Below are positions 53,610 through 62,883 of a DNA stretch of 64,000 bases, piece by piece. Below the pieces are notes generated by a model, which saw only the letters and a list, made by a program, of their open reading frames with translations, ran no database searches and was not told where the DNA came from. A program made the translations under genes and the position numbers. The number at the start of each line of letters is the position of its first letter. Positions within the stretch are counted from its first letter, which is position 1. Origin of the DNA: Exiguobacterium marinum DSM 16307 (GTDB lineage Bacteria > Bacillota > Bacilli > Exiguobacteriales > Exiguobacteriaceae); contig NZ_KK211189.1 of assembly GCF_000620845.1 (NCBI RefSeq), positions 1,627,662-1,691,661 of the forward strand, read 5' to 3'.

Positions 53610-54380
53610 GTGTCTTTAATCGGTGAAGAGCGTAAACAAAAAATTGTCGAATGGGTTGAACGGGAAGGCAAAGTGAAAACGAGTGAGTTGATTGAACGTT
53701 TGAACGTTTCTGGGGAATCGATTCGACGTTATTTAGAAGAGCTAGAGAAAGAGCATCGGATTAAACGCGTATATGGGGGCGCGGTCCTTCATCAAAGTAT
53801 GTCCTTTCAGCCCATTGTCATTGCAAACATGGATGGAATTCGCCGCATCGCCTATACAGCATTTCAGTTAATTCCAGATGATACATTATTATATATCGGG
53901 CACGGAGTCGCGGCCGAACAAGTGGCATCCCGGTTGCGTGGACGCAATGTGACAGTCGTTACCCCATCTTTGACGGTGGCGAAAGCGCTATTTGAACAGC
54001 GAGCAAAAGGTGTGCTCGGTGGCGAGATTCAGTTATTAGGTGGTACAATCGACCCGAAACATCTCGTGACGACCGGTGAACAAGTTCTCGCACAACTCCA
54101 AACGTATAGGTTTGACCTTGCGGTTATGTCTGTCGAAGGGGTTGATGCATCGCTCGGTTTGACTTGTGATGCCTTCGGACTCACTAGTATCACCCAAGCA
54201 GTGATGTCTCAGAGTCGCGAGACGTACTTATTGACAGATCATACTCAATTAAACCAACAAAAACGGTATCGGGTTTGTGATTTTTCAAAGGTGACGGCCA
54301 TCATCTCTGATTTTCCGGAGCCACAAGAATTTAAAGGCGTCTTAGCCGAACATGGTGTGGACTGGAAGTTCGCGCCTTAA
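53610..54380 (+). CDS. DeoR-family transcriptional regulator
   Basis: 256 residues. N-terminal helix-turn-helix (KIVEWVEREGKVKTSELIERLNVSGESIRRYLEELE, about 10-45; wing HRIKRVYGGAVL) and a C-terminal DeoR sugar-phosphate sensor domain (LLYIGHGVAAEQVASRL; LLGGTIDPKHLV). Such proteins usually repress carbohydrate genes. It starts at GTG 53610 behind GGAGGAGG. It lies 13 bases ahead of cutC and may control it; no sugar genes are nearby, so the ligand is unknown. Confidence 0.87.
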   Translation: MSLIGEERKQKIVEWVEREGKVKTSELIERLNVSGESIRRYLEELEKEHRIKRVYGGAVLHQSMSFQPIVIANMDGIRRIAYTAFQLIPDDTLLYIGHGVAAEQVASRLRGRNVTVVTPSLTVAKALFEQRAKGVLGGEIQLLGGTIDPKHLVTTGEQVLAQLQTYRFDLAVMSVEGVDASLGLTCDAFGLTSITQAVMSQSRETYLLTDHTQLNQQKRYRVCDFSKVTAIISDFPEPQEFKGVLAEHGVDWKFAP

Positions 54381-54393
54381 AAGGAGAGATTAC

Positions 54394-55047
54394 ATGAAAA
54401 TAGAAGTGATTGTCACGACACTATCAGAAGCCATTCAGGCAGAGCATCTTGGGGCAGACCGACTCGAACTCATTGCTGATATGGGAAATGGGGGGATCAC
54501 CCCTAGCTTTGGAACGATTCGAAATGTTGTCGAACACGTATCGATTCCCGTACATGTCATGATTCGACCTCATACACGTTCGTTTCATTATAACGAAGAC
54601 GATGTTGAAACGATGCTTGCAGATATCGGTCTATGCCGCGAACTCGGAGTGGATGGGATTGTGTTCGGTGCATTGACAAAGGACGGAGCGATTGATGAGC
54701 GAATCTTAGGTGAGGTTATCAAACATAAAGGGGAGATGACGCTCACCTTCCATCGTGCTTTCGATGCATCTCGAGATGTGTTTGAATCAATCGAGGTACT
54801 GAATGAATATCCTGAAGTGGACATTTTGTTGACATCCGGTGGTGCAAATACTGCGATTGAAGGAATTGAAGTGTTGAATCGGCTTAAAGAACAGGCAGGA
54901 ATGACGATATTGCCTGGTTCCGGCATTACGTTTAAGACAATGCCTTCTCTACAAGAGCGACTCGTTGTAGATATGGTACATATCGGGAACGGCGTGCGAA
55001 CAGATGGACAGTTCGATGAATCGAAATTCAAACAACTACGAGGGTAA
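54394..55047 (+). CDS. cutC: CutC family protein
   Basis: 217 residues, TIM-barrel family once linked to copper homeostasis. Motifs: EVIVTTLSEAIQAEHLGADRLELIADMGNGG, VHVMIRPHTRSFHYNEDD, TFHRAFDASRDV, LLTSGGANTAIEG. The true reaction is uncertain. Start ATG 54394, 7 bases after AAGGAGAG; the upstream in-frame extension overlaps the DeoR gene. Same transcript as the regulator; terminator behind. Confidence 0.9.
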   Translation: MKIEVIVTTLSEAIQAEHLGADRLELIADMGNGGITPSFGTIRNVVEHVSIPVHVMIRPHTRSFHYNEDDVETMLADIGLCRELGVDGIVFGALTKDGAIDERILGEVIKHKGEMTLTFHRAFDASRDVFESIEVLNEYPEVDILLTSGGANTAIEGIEVLNRLKEQAGMTILPGSGITFKTMPSLQERLVVDMVHIGNGVRTDGQFDESKFKQLRG

Positions 55048-55058
55048 CACGATGGCAG

Positions 55059-55083
55059 AAAACAGTCGAAAGACTGTTTTTTT
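55059..55083 (+). terminator. Terminator after cutC
   Basis: Stem AAAACAGTC/GACTGTTTT with a GAAA tetraloop and a T7 run. Confidence 0.93.
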
Positions 55084-55120
55084 GCTATAATGAAAGAAAA
55101 TGATAAGTGTAGGTGAAGTC

Positions 55121-55765
55121 ATGCAATCTTCTGTTTACAAACAATACGCTCTTCGAATGCTCTCTGGGAAATGGGGTGTGTCTTTACTCGTTGTGTTGAC
55201 CGTCATGGTCATTCAGGCGATGATTACGACACGTCTCGACCTCTCGACGAACAATCCCGAAGTCCTCATGAGCTCGGTTGCACTCCTGTACGGGGCGACG
55301 GTCTTGCTTGCGCCGATAGAGCTCGGAAAGAACTGGGTCTTTCTTCAGGTAGCCAAAGATGAAAAGCCAAGTTTTGGTCTATTGATTGAATCGTTCGGTT
55401 CGGTCAAAGAGTACGGGCGAGCCGTGTCGTACTATGCCGTATTCTATCTGGGACTCAATGTGCTGATGTTGTTCCTCATCGTGCCGGGAATCTGGTTTTA
55501 TTTGACGTATCGTATCGTCCCATTCATCCTACGGGACGAACCGAAGCTATCTGCATTTCAGGCGATGCGAAAGAGTCGTCAGATCATGAAAGGACATAAA
55601 CGGACGATGCTGAAGTTGTTCGCAAGCTTCATCGGGTGGTATGCGCTCGTTCTTCTCACAGGAGGACTAGCATATATCTTCGTCACTCCGTATCTACAGA
55701 CGGCTATTTCTGGCCTTTATTTAGAGATGAAAGCATCCTATCAAGCAAAACAACCGGTCGGGTAA
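55121..55765 (+). CDS. DUF975-family membrane protein
   Basis: 214 residues with about five to six hydrophobic helices. Sequence features of the DUF975 family: YALRMLSGKWGVSLLVVLT near the start, LMLFLIVPGIWFYLTYRIVPFIL in the middle, and SAFQAMRKSRQIMKGHKRTMLKL, the amphipathic stretch before the last helices. Function unknown. A TATAAT at 55086-55091 implies transcription from about 55098, so I prefer ATG 55121 (TAGGTGA seven bases before) over ATG 55100. The stop codon lies in a terminator hairpin. Confidence 0.8.
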   Translation: MQSSVYKQYALRMLSGKWGVSLLVVLTVMVIQAMITTRLDLSTNNPEVLMSSVALLYGATVLLAPIELGKNWVFLQVAKDEKPSFGLLIESFGSVKEYGRAVSYYAVFYLGLNVLMLFLIVPGIWFYLTYRIVPFILRDEPKLSAFQAMRKSRQIMKGHKRTMLKLFASFIGWYALVLLTGGLAYIFVTPYLQTAISGLYLEMKASYQAKQPVG

Positions 55766-55778
55766 TCCGACCGGTTGT
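55752..55778. terminator. Terminator at the DUF975 stop, shared with the convergent gene
   Basis: Perfect 10-bp stem AACCGGTCGG/CCGACCGGTT with the loop GTAAT holding the stop codon. It lies 7 bases from the end of the minus-strand gene and could serve both strands. Confidence 0.75.
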
Positions 55779-55784
55779 TTACGT

Positions 55785-56012
55785 TCAATGCTGATCTGTC
55801 TTTTTAGGATTGGGGGCATCTTCAAAATCATGTTTTTCCTCTTCCGAAGCATCCGCATGCCACTTCTTCGCTTGTTCAGTGGCAATTGGTATTGCTTTAG
55901 TTTCGGAATAGCCTTGCGCGAGCAATGCATTCGCGATATCAATGGCTTTCTTTTTTACGAGTGGGTCGAAGTTTTTCAGTGATTCTGGATAATCTTTCAT
56001 GTTCCATGGCAC
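55785..56012 (-). CDS. YdaT-like small protein
   Basis: 75 residues. The text PWNMKDYPESLKNFDPLVKKKAIDIANALLAQGY and ETKAIPIATEQAKKW is the conserved core of a small family that includes B. subtilis YdaT, a general-stress protein; the family link is from memory. Hydrophilic, no signal or membrane helix. The start is GTG 56012, 8 bases after GGAGG; the ATG at 56030 contains that site. Function unknown. Confidence 0.72.
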   Translation of the reverse strand: MPWNMKDYPESLKNFDPLVKKKAIDIANALLAQGYSETKAIPIATEQAKKWHADASEEEKHDFEDAPNPKKTDQH

Positions 56013-56057
56013 GAAAATCGCCTCCTTCACTCATACTAATTCCACAAATGCTTGGTT

Positions 56058-56930
56058 TCAAACTTCTTGATGGATGTAGTAATCGATGAGCGCTTGGGTA
56101 CCGTTCTCTCCGTAACCATTCTCCTCGAGGATATTATAGAGTCGGTGGGCAAGCTCGAGTCCCGGCAATTTCAAGTGAAGATCATTTGCACTCTCGATGG
56201 CGAGGGTCATATCTTTGATAAAGTGTTTAATAAAGAAACCAGGAGCGTAATCTTCAACAATCATGCGGGGAACAAGATTCTCGAGCGTCCAGCTTCCGGC
56301 TGCTCCTCCACGGATCGTACGGATGAGTGCTTCTGGGTCAAGACCTGCCTGCTTACTGAACGCCAGCATTTCTGCGTTCCCCATCATGATTCCAGCGATG
56401 GCAATTTGGTTGGCGAGTTTAGCGTATTGACCGCTTCCGGCATATCCCATCCGTTCGATTGCTTGCCCCATCGCTTCAAATAATGGCTTTGCTTTGTTGA
56501 AGGCAAACTCACCACCGCCGACTAGAATGGAAAGTGTTCCATTTTTGGCCCCGACGTCCCCGCCTGTGACCGGCGCATCGAGAGGGAGAAGACCCCGGTC
56601 GATGGCAGTTTCTGCGATTCGTTCAGCGAGCTTTGGCGACGAAGTTGTCATGTCAATCAATATTGTACCCGGTTCGGCTGAGTCGAGAATATTCCCATCT
56701 CCAAAATAGATGGACTCGACATCTGACGGATAACCGACGATTGTGATGACGGCATCGGCGCCTTCGCAGACGTCTTGTATCGATTCGCACCATGTCACAC
56801 CCTCGTCGAGGAGATCTACCGCTCTTTCTTTCGTACGTGTATAGGCCTGCACGTCAAATCCATGTTTCATCAAATTTCGTACCATCGATTGTCCCATGAC
56901 CCCTAGTCCGATAAAACCAATTGTCTTCAC
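56058..56930 (-). CDS. Beta-hydroxyacid dehydrogenase (3-hydroxyisobutyrate dehydrogenase-like)
   Basis: 290 residues. NAD(P)-binding turn GFIGLGVMGQSMVRNLMKHG at the N-terminus, substrate-binding DAPVTGGDVGAKNGTLSI, and catalytic lysine in GQYAKLANQIAIAG (about residue 173). The family covers 3-hydroxyisobutyrate, tartronate-semialdehyde and related dehydrogenases; the substrate is not certain. It starts with GTG at 56930, overlapping the stop of the ABC exporter gene by 4 bases (GTGA), with GGGGG upstream, so the two are translationally coupled. Confidence 0.85.
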   Translation of the reverse strand: MKTIGFIGLGVMGQSMVRNLMKHGFDVQAYTRTKERAVDLLDEGVTWCESIQDVCEGADAVITIVGYPSDVESIYFGDGNILDSAEPGTILIDMTTSSPKLAERIAETAIDRGLLPLDAPVTGGDVGAKNGTLSILVGGGEFAFNKAKPLFEAMGQAIERMGYAGSGQYAKLANQIAIAGIMMGNAEMLAFSKQAGLDPEALIRTIRGGAAGSWTLENLVPRMIVEDYAPGFFIKHFIKDMTLAIESANDLHLKLPGLELAHRLYNILEENGYGENGTQALIDYYIHQEV

Positions 56931-58657
56931 GTTGATTGTCCCCCTAGTAATTGTTGTGAAACGAGTCGCTTATAAAGTTCGTTCTCATTTAAGAGTTGTT
57001 CATGTTGCCCGATTCCGCTAATACGACCGTCTTCTAAGACGACGATTTGGTCAGCGTGTCTGACTGTTGATAGACGATGGGCAATTACAAGTGTAGTTCG
57101 TCCGACCATGAGACGGTCGAGGGCTTCTTGAACGACACGCTCAGATTCTGAATCAAGACTTGATGTTGCTTCATCGAGCAATAGAATTTGCGGATTACGT
57201 AACAACGCCCGCGCAATCGCGAGACGTTGTCGTTGCCCACCAGACAATCGAATACCTCGCTCTCCAATTTCTGTATCGAGCTGTTTAGGCATCGCCTCAA
57301 TAAATGACCACGCATTCGCCATCTCGCACGCCTCTCTGATTTCTTCATCGCTTACATCCTGTTTAAGTCCATAAATAATGTTTGTTCTTACGGAACCGGA
57401 AAGGACAGGAGAGTCTTGTGCGACATAACCAATGATTTGACGCCACATATCACGTCCGTATGACTGAATCTCGCGTTTTCCATATCGTATCGTACCTCCT
57501 GTAGGTAAATAGAATTGTTCAACGAGGGAAAAGAGAGTCGTTTTTCCGGCACCGCTGCGTCCCACGATGGCGGTCGTCGCTCCAGGCGAAACGTGAAGGG
57601 TCAATCCTTGAATCACCGGTTCCGTACCATAGTGGAATGCTACATTTTCAAATGAAAGTTCGGCTTGCTCGATCAGTTCTTCACGCGCGCTATACGGTTC
57701 AGGACTGACATCAAGCAATTCAGCGATTCGTTCAGTAGCACCACGCGCCTTTTGGAGTCTCGTCAGAAATTCACTCATTGTGATAAGTGGCGTGATGATT
57801 TGGAACAAGTACAACATAAACGCGAGCAGTTCGCCTGTCGATAATGCTCCGGTCGATACACGATAAGCGCCGAAACCAAGAATGGTAATCAACATTCCGG
57901 TCAATGTGACATTAAGGAGCGGGATAAGAATCGCTTGAATGCGCCCTTCCTTTACTCCATAGTCGAACAGTGTCTCGATTTTGGCTCTACCAGTTTGCAC
58001 TTCCGTCTGTTCCGTTGCCTGTGATTTCACGAGTCGGATTTCACCGAGCAATTCGGCAAAGAATCCGGAAAGATTTCCAAGTTCTTGTTGTGTCTCTTTC
58101 GCAATGATTCGAAGTTTACGACCGAGCGGAATGACGATGATTAGTGTAGTTGGCACTGAGAACAAGATGACGAGTGTCATTTGCCAATCAAGTGTGAACA
58201 GTATGGCGACAGCACCGACGACCGAGACGAGAGAGGTCAATAGGCGCACGCTTTGCTCGGATAATAGCTGCTGAAGCGTTGTCGTATCATTGTTTAATCG
58301 GGAAACGAGTTCACCAGACTTGATTCCATCGTAGAAAGGAACGGGCAATTTAACAAGATGGGTCCACAATGTCGTCCGCAAATTGGCGACAACACGTTGA
58401 CCGACAATATGTAGCCAGTAAATCGAAACAGCGCTCGTGATGACTTGAATGAGAAAAGCGATGATGAAGTACGCAATCCACTCGGGCGTCAACAGGTCGC
58501 TACTCCAACGGTCGACCACGCGTTGCAGAATAAGCGGAATGGCCAGTGATGCAGCTGCTTGAAGGAGCGAAATAAGAATGGCGCCGACAAACAATCCTTT
58601 CGGAGGATTCGCAATTTTAAAGAGTTGAAAAAAAGTTTGCCATGTAGATGATTTCAT
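56927..58657 (-). CDS. bmrA: Multidrug ABC exporter, BmrA-like homodimer
   Basis: 576 residues: a six-helix exporter domain (about 25-310) and one complete ATPase domain with Walker A GRSGAGKTTLF, signature LSGGQRQRLAIARAL, Walker B LLLDEATSSLD and the switch histidine in IAHRLSTV. All catalytic residues are intact, as expected for a homodimer, unlike the bmrC/bmrD pair in this window. Long stretches agree with remembered B. subtilis BmrA (ATERIAELL; ERGIRLSGGQRQRLAIARAL). Start ATG 58657 after GAGGAGG; the frame is open to 58711 without a ribosome site. Confidence 0.87.
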   Translation of the reverse strand: MKSSTWQTFFQLFKIANPPKGLFVGAILISLLQAAASLAIPLILQRVVDRWSSDLLTPEWIAYFIIAFLIQVITSAVSIYWLHIVGQRVVANLRTTLWTHLVKLPVPFYDGIKSGELVSRLNNDTTTLQQLLSEQSVRLLTSLVSVVGAVAILFTLDWQMTLVILFSVPTTLIIVIPLGRKLRIIAKETQQELGNLSGFFAELLGEIRLVKSQATEQTEVQTGRAKIETLFDYGVKEGRIQAILIPLLNVTLTGMLITILGFGAYRVSTGALSTGELLAFMLYLFQIITPLITMSEFLTRLQKARGATERIAELLDVSPEPYSAREELIEQAELSFENVAFHYGTEPVIQGLTLHVSPGATTAIVGRSGAGKTTLFSLVEQFYLPTGGTIRYGKREIQSYGRDMWRQIIGYVAQDSPVLSGSVRTNIIYGLKQDVSDEEIREACEMANAWSFIEAMPKQLDTEIGERGIRLSGGQRQRLAIARALLRNPQILLLDEATSSLDSESERVVQEALDRLMVGRTTLVIAHRLSTVRHADQIVVLEDGRISGIGQHEQLLNENELYKRLVSQQLLGGQST

Positions 58658-58766
58658 TTTTGGAACATCCTCCTCTCCTCTTACTTTCGCTGTTTCAAAA
58701 ACGGGTGTCAAGACGTCGAATCGAACGATTGAGTCATGCTAGAATAAGAAGAAGAGGTGATAGGTG

Positions 58767-59873
58767 ATGAAATGGATTCACACGGCCGATTGGCATCTAG
58801 GAAAGATTGTCCACGGCCGTCATATGACACAAGATCAACGGAATATATTATTCCATTCGTTTTTGAACATCGTTGACGAGGAACAACCGAATGCAATCAT
58901 CATCGCAGGTGATTTATATGACCGTGCCGTCCCACCGGTCGAAGCTGTCGATCTACTTGATGAAATGTGGCGGGAGCTCGTATTGAAGCGGGAAATTCCG
59001 GTTGTCGCTATCGCGGGAAACCACGATTCGGCAGAACGTCTTGAGTATAGTTCTAAGCTGTTGAGACAGGTGGGACTTCATATCGTCGGTAAACTAATTC
59101 CAGATGAAGGTCCTCTTGAAGTCGCCGGGGTTCCGTTTTATCCAATCCCGTTCCTCGAACCGGCTCGAGTGCGTCACATTCTTGGCATCGATACGATTCG
59201 TACTCATCATGACGCATTACAGGCAGTCATTGAAGCGTACGGAGTAATCGACAAAAGGGCGGTGTCGGTCGGGCACAGCTTTGTGGCAGGTGGACTTGAG
59301 ACGGATTCGGAACGACAATTATCGGTCGGTACCGCCGGTCAAGTCGCGAAAAGCTTGTATGAACCTTTTTCATATACAGCTCTAGGTCATCTACATAATC
59401 GTGATGCGATTCAGGCGGAAGGAATCGCTTACAGTGGTTCCTTAATGAAATATTCATTCTCTGAGGTCAACCATGAAAAATCAGTCGATGTCTTGGAATG
59501 GGACGGGCAATGGAAGCGGCGACGCCGGACGTTGACACCAGAGCGAGATATGCGACAACTCACTGGAACACTGAATGAACTCCTTTCGCCATCTTTTTAT
59601 CAAAAGCAACAAACGGATGACTACCTTAAAATTGTTTTAACTGACGATAAAGCGCTATTTGACCCAATGGCAAAACTGCGCACTGTATATCCAAATATTT
59701 TACATCTCGAATTGGAGCTGTTACGACGTCAGGAACAGACGTCCACGTTTGAACGAGAAGCACTTGAACGGCAATCGGTTGAAGAAGTCTATTTGCAGTT
59801 CTTTGAAGCTGTACATGACCAGGGTGCTTCCGATGCCGTGAAACAAATGATTGAAGAAGGTGATGTCACATGA
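58767..59873 (+). CDS. sbcD: Exonuclease subunit SbcD
   Basis: 368-residue Mre11-type nuclease. Metal-binding motifs: HTADWHLGK (residues 6-14), AGDLYDRAVPP, IAGNHDSAERL, VGHSFVAGG and ALGHLHNRD. With SbcC it cuts hairpins and protein-blocked DNA ends. ATG 58767 is 7 bases from GAGGTGA; a GTG just before it is too close. It overlaps sbcC by 4 bases (ATGA). The bmrA-like gene diverges upstream. Confidence 0.95.
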   Translation: MKWIHTADWHLGKIVHGRHMTQDQRNILFHSFLNIVDEEQPNAIIIAGDLYDRAVPPVEAVDLLDEMWRELVLKREIPVVAIAGNHDSAERLEYSSKLLRQVGLHIVGKLIPDEGPLEVAGVPFYPIPFLEPARVRHILGIDTIRTHHDALQAVIEAYGVIDKRAVSVGHSFVAGGLETDSERQLSVGTAGQVAKSLYEPFSYTALGHLHNRDAIQAEGIAYSGSLMKYSFSEVNHEKSVDVLEWDGQWKRRRRTLTPERDMRQLTGTLNELLSPSFYQKQQTDDYLKIVLTDDKALFDPMAKLRTVYPNILHLELELLRRQEQTSTFEREALERQSVEEVYLQFFEAVHDQGASDAVKQMIEEGDVT

Positions 59874-62800
59874 GACCGGTTGAGTTGAAGATTCAAGCAT
59901 TCGGTCCGTATGCGGAACGCGAAGAAATTGACTTTACACAGTTAGTTGGTCGCTCGATGTTTGTAGTGAGCGGTCGGACGGGTGCTGGGAAGACAACAAT
60001 TTTTGATGCGATGACATTCGCGCTCTATGGTCGGGCGAGCGGAGCACTTCGAAACGCGAGTGACTTTAGAAGCCAATATGCACAACCTGAAATGAGGACA
60101 GAGGTGGACTTTTCATTCACGATTCGTGGTGACCGCTATCGAATCGTACGACAACCTCAGCAACCCCATCCGAAAAACAAGACACCAATCCCACATGAAG
60201 CGGTGCTGTACGAGTGGGAAAATGGATGGAAACCGTTGGCGACAAAAGTAAATGAAGTTCAAGAACAAATCGAATCGATTTTACAACTATCGTATGAACA
60301 ATTCAGTCAAATCTTATTGCTTCCTCAAAATCAATTTAGACAATTACTTGATTCGAACTCAAACGAGAAGCAACAAATTTTACAATCGATCTTCAAAACA
60401 GAGGCGTTTCGTGCCTTTCAAGAGAAATGGGCAGAGCGATATAGCGTTTACCGAAAACAAGTCGAATGGTCGGTCGAACGGACTCGACTAAAGTTATTGG
60501 AACTCGAAGACGATTCGATTGAAGAAGTTTCGACGAAATCGATTGATGAGATTGAGCGATGGCAAAACGAACGGGAAGAAAGATTGATTGAAACATGTGA
60601 TGCTGCTAGTAGCACAAAACAGATTCATGCAAAAACGCTCAATCAAGTTCGGAACGAGTTCGAAGAGGCAAAAACACTCATCAATCTGTTCGTGGAGCAA
60701 GAACAGACAAAGCAGGCACTTGAAGCTTTTTTAAGTGGAGAATCGCTTCGAAACGAGCGACGGGAACTGCTACAGAACTTAGAAGCCGCAGCGAGCATTC
60801 GGCCAGTCTTTGAACGTTTATTGGAAATGGAGCAGCAAGTTCACCGGCTGACCATGGAAGAGCAAAATTCCTCGACGAAACTTGAAAAGTTGAAAGCCAC
60901 TCAATCGACTTTAATCGAACAGCAATCAGCTATTGAAGCGGACAAACAAGAAGTCATCACCCATCAAGAGCGACTTCGGGTAATTGATGAGATGATGCCC
61001 CGAATCAAAGAACGTACGTCTTATATGACGCTTCGAGATCGATTGGCGCAACGGGCGCATGGTTTGGCTGACTTTTCAAAAGAAGCTCGACTGCAAGAGC
61101 TTCAAGAGCAAGAACAACAATTAGTTGAGGGACTGAAGACCGAGCCTACCGAACGCGCGGTTGATGTTGAACGGCATGTGGACCGATTGATGCAATTGGT
61201 ATCACTTGAAACGAAGGTGGAAGGGTTATCGAAGCAACTCGCCGAGTGTGAACGAACGGGTAAAGACATTCAGCGACAGCATGCGACCCAGCAGGACGTG
61301 GTGTCCACTTATAAACATCAGGAACGACTGATGTTAGCAAGACAACTTAGCGAATCGCTCGTAGACGGAGAACCGTGCCCGGTATGTGGTTCCCGTCATC
61401 ATGAAACCCCACAGCACGAGGAGACATCTGTAAACGTTGCTGAGCAGAATGAAGCTTTAACGCGTCTCGAAGAACTGTCTACACGTTTGATTGAGGCGAG
61501 AGCGGACTATCGTTCGCTCCATCAACAACTCGAAACAGTTCAAAGAGAATTTGACGAAGTGTCTAAAGGCGTAAGATTGGATAAATCGTTAACGGAAGAA
61601 GTCAAGAAATGGAGTGTTCATGCTGAGACGTTGCAACGTGATGAACGAATGCGTCAAGAGCATGAACGGACGTTACGTCAATTAACAGTCGAAATCAGAC
61701 AGCTTGAGCAAGAGCGGCGTAATCAATTTGAGGAGCGTCAACGTGTCCTCTCCGAACTTGAAATGACCCAACAAAAGCTTCACGCTTTAGGTCAAGCAGA
61801 AGAAACAACGCTTGAAGCGTTACAATCAGAACGCATTGATCGACAAAATCGTTTAACGGGACTCATGAAAAAAGTAGAAACGTATGAGCATGAGTTCGAA
61901 ACTGGGAAAAAAGCAATGTGGAAAGAGGAAGAACGACTTTCTGTGACGCGTGAACAACTGAACGAGGCGAATAAACAGTATGGTGTGCAACAAGCGCTTT
62001 GGTTCAAACAATTAGATGCGACACATCTGACTCGTGAACGCTACGAAGAGCTCGCCAATCAAATCGATCAACGTACGATAATTCGTGAAGAACTGCAACG
62101 TGAAGAGGAAGAAGGGGTTCGACTTCGACACTATAAACAAATGATTGAAGAGAAACTCGGAAGTGTGGAGCGGCCAGACTTACAGTGGATCGAAACAAAA
62201 GTGAAGGAAGCCGCTGAATTGTATGAGCAAGCATCGGAACATTTGATCACCGCTCAGGACACCTTGTCTCGACATCGTCAAATCGTTTCAGAATGGAATG
62301 CCCTTCTTGAGGATACGGCGCTTGAAGAGAAGAAGTTAGAAACAATCAAGTTAATTGCGGATACCGGAAAAGGAATTAATCCGCAGAAAATGACGTTTGA
62401 GACATATGTACAAACAGCTTTCTTTGATCAGATTCTATATGCTGCAAACATTCACTTGGATCAAATGACAAGCGGGCAGTTCCGACTTGAACGTAAGGTA
62501 GAGACTGCGAAAGGAAATGCCAAATCCGGACTCGAGTTACTCGTTTTTGATGCGTACACCGGTCAATCAAGACGCGTCCAAAACCTTTCGGGAGGGGAAG
62601 GGTTCAAGGCGTCGCTCTCTCTCGCCCTCGGACTTGCGGAAGTAGTGCAACATTTGAGTGGGGGTGTCAGTCTCGAAACGATGCTCATCGATGAAGGATT
62701 TGGGACACTTGATGCCGAATCCCTTGACCAGGCGATTGAATTATTAATGTCTCTGCAGGCGACGGGTCGCCTCGTCGGGGTCATCAGTCACGTGCAAGAA

Positions 62801-62878
62801 TTGAAAGATCGCGTCGATGCCCGAATCGAAGTGAAAAAATCTAGAAGCGGGTCATCGATCCAGCTGATTGTGGAGTGA
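59870..62878 (+). CDS. sbcC: Exonuclease subunit SbcC
   Basis: 1002-residue Rad50/SMC-like ATPase. Walker A SGRTGAGKTTIFDAM at the N-terminus, two long coiled coils joined by the zinc-hook CPVCGSRHHETP (near residue 505), and at the C-terminus the ABC signature NLSGGEGFKASLSLALGLAE and Walker B MLIDEGFGTLDAESL. It partners SbcD. The ATG lies within the sbcD stop. The stop overlaps the upstream edge of the next frame, suggesting read-through transcription. Confidence 0.95.
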   Translation: MRPVELKIQAFGPYAEREEIDFTQLVGRSMFVVSGRTGAGKTTIFDAMTFALYGRASGALRNASDFRSQYAQPEMRTEVDFSFTIRGDRYRIVRQPQQPHPKNKTPIPHEAVLYEWENGWKPLATKVNEVQEQIESILQLSYEQFSQILLLPQNQFRQLLDSNSNEKQQILQSIFKTEAFRAFQEKWAERYSVYRKQVEWSVERTRLKLLELEDDSIEEVSTKSIDEIERWQNEREERLIETCDAASSTKQIHAKTLNQVRNEFEEAKTLINLFVEQEQTKQALEAFLSGESLRNERRELLQNLEAAASIRPVFERLLEMEQQVHRLTMEEQNSSTKLEKLKATQSTLIEQQSAIEADKQEVITHQERLRVIDEMMPRIKERTSYMTLRDRLAQRAHGLADFSKEARLQELQEQEQQLVEGLKTEPTERAVDVERHVDRLMQLVSLETKVEGLSKQLAECERTGKDIQRQHATQQDVVSTYKHQERLMLARQLSESLVDGEPCPVCGSRHHETPQHEETSVNVAEQNEALTRLEELSTRLIEARADYRSLHQQLETVQREFDEVSKGVRLDKSLTEEVKKWSVHAETLQRDERMRQEHERTLRQLTVEIRQLEQERRNQFEERQRVLSELEMTQQKLHALGQAEETTLEALQSERIDRQNRLTGLMKKVETYEHEFETGKKAMWKEEERLSVTREQLNEANKQYGVQQALWFKQLDATHLTRERYEELANQIDQRTIIREELQREEEEGVRLRHYKQMIEEKLGSVERPDLQWIETKVKEAAELYEQASEHLITAQDTLSRHRQIVSEWNALLEDTALEEKKLETIKLIADTGKGINPQKMTFETYVQTAFFDQILYAANIHLDQMTSGQFRLERKVETAKGNAKSGLELLVFDAYTGQSRRVQNLSGGEGFKASLSLALGLAEVVQHLSGGVSLETMLIDEGFGTLDAESLDQAIELLMSLQATGRLVGVISHVQELKDRVDARIEVKKSRSGSSIQLIVE

Positions 62879-62883
62879 AAGTT

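Noticed and set aside
58712-58766. Possible LexA box upstream of sbcD (CGAATCGAACGATTG region)
   Set aside because: The half-sites do not fit CGAAC-N4-GTTCG spacing; fewer than 10 positions agree.
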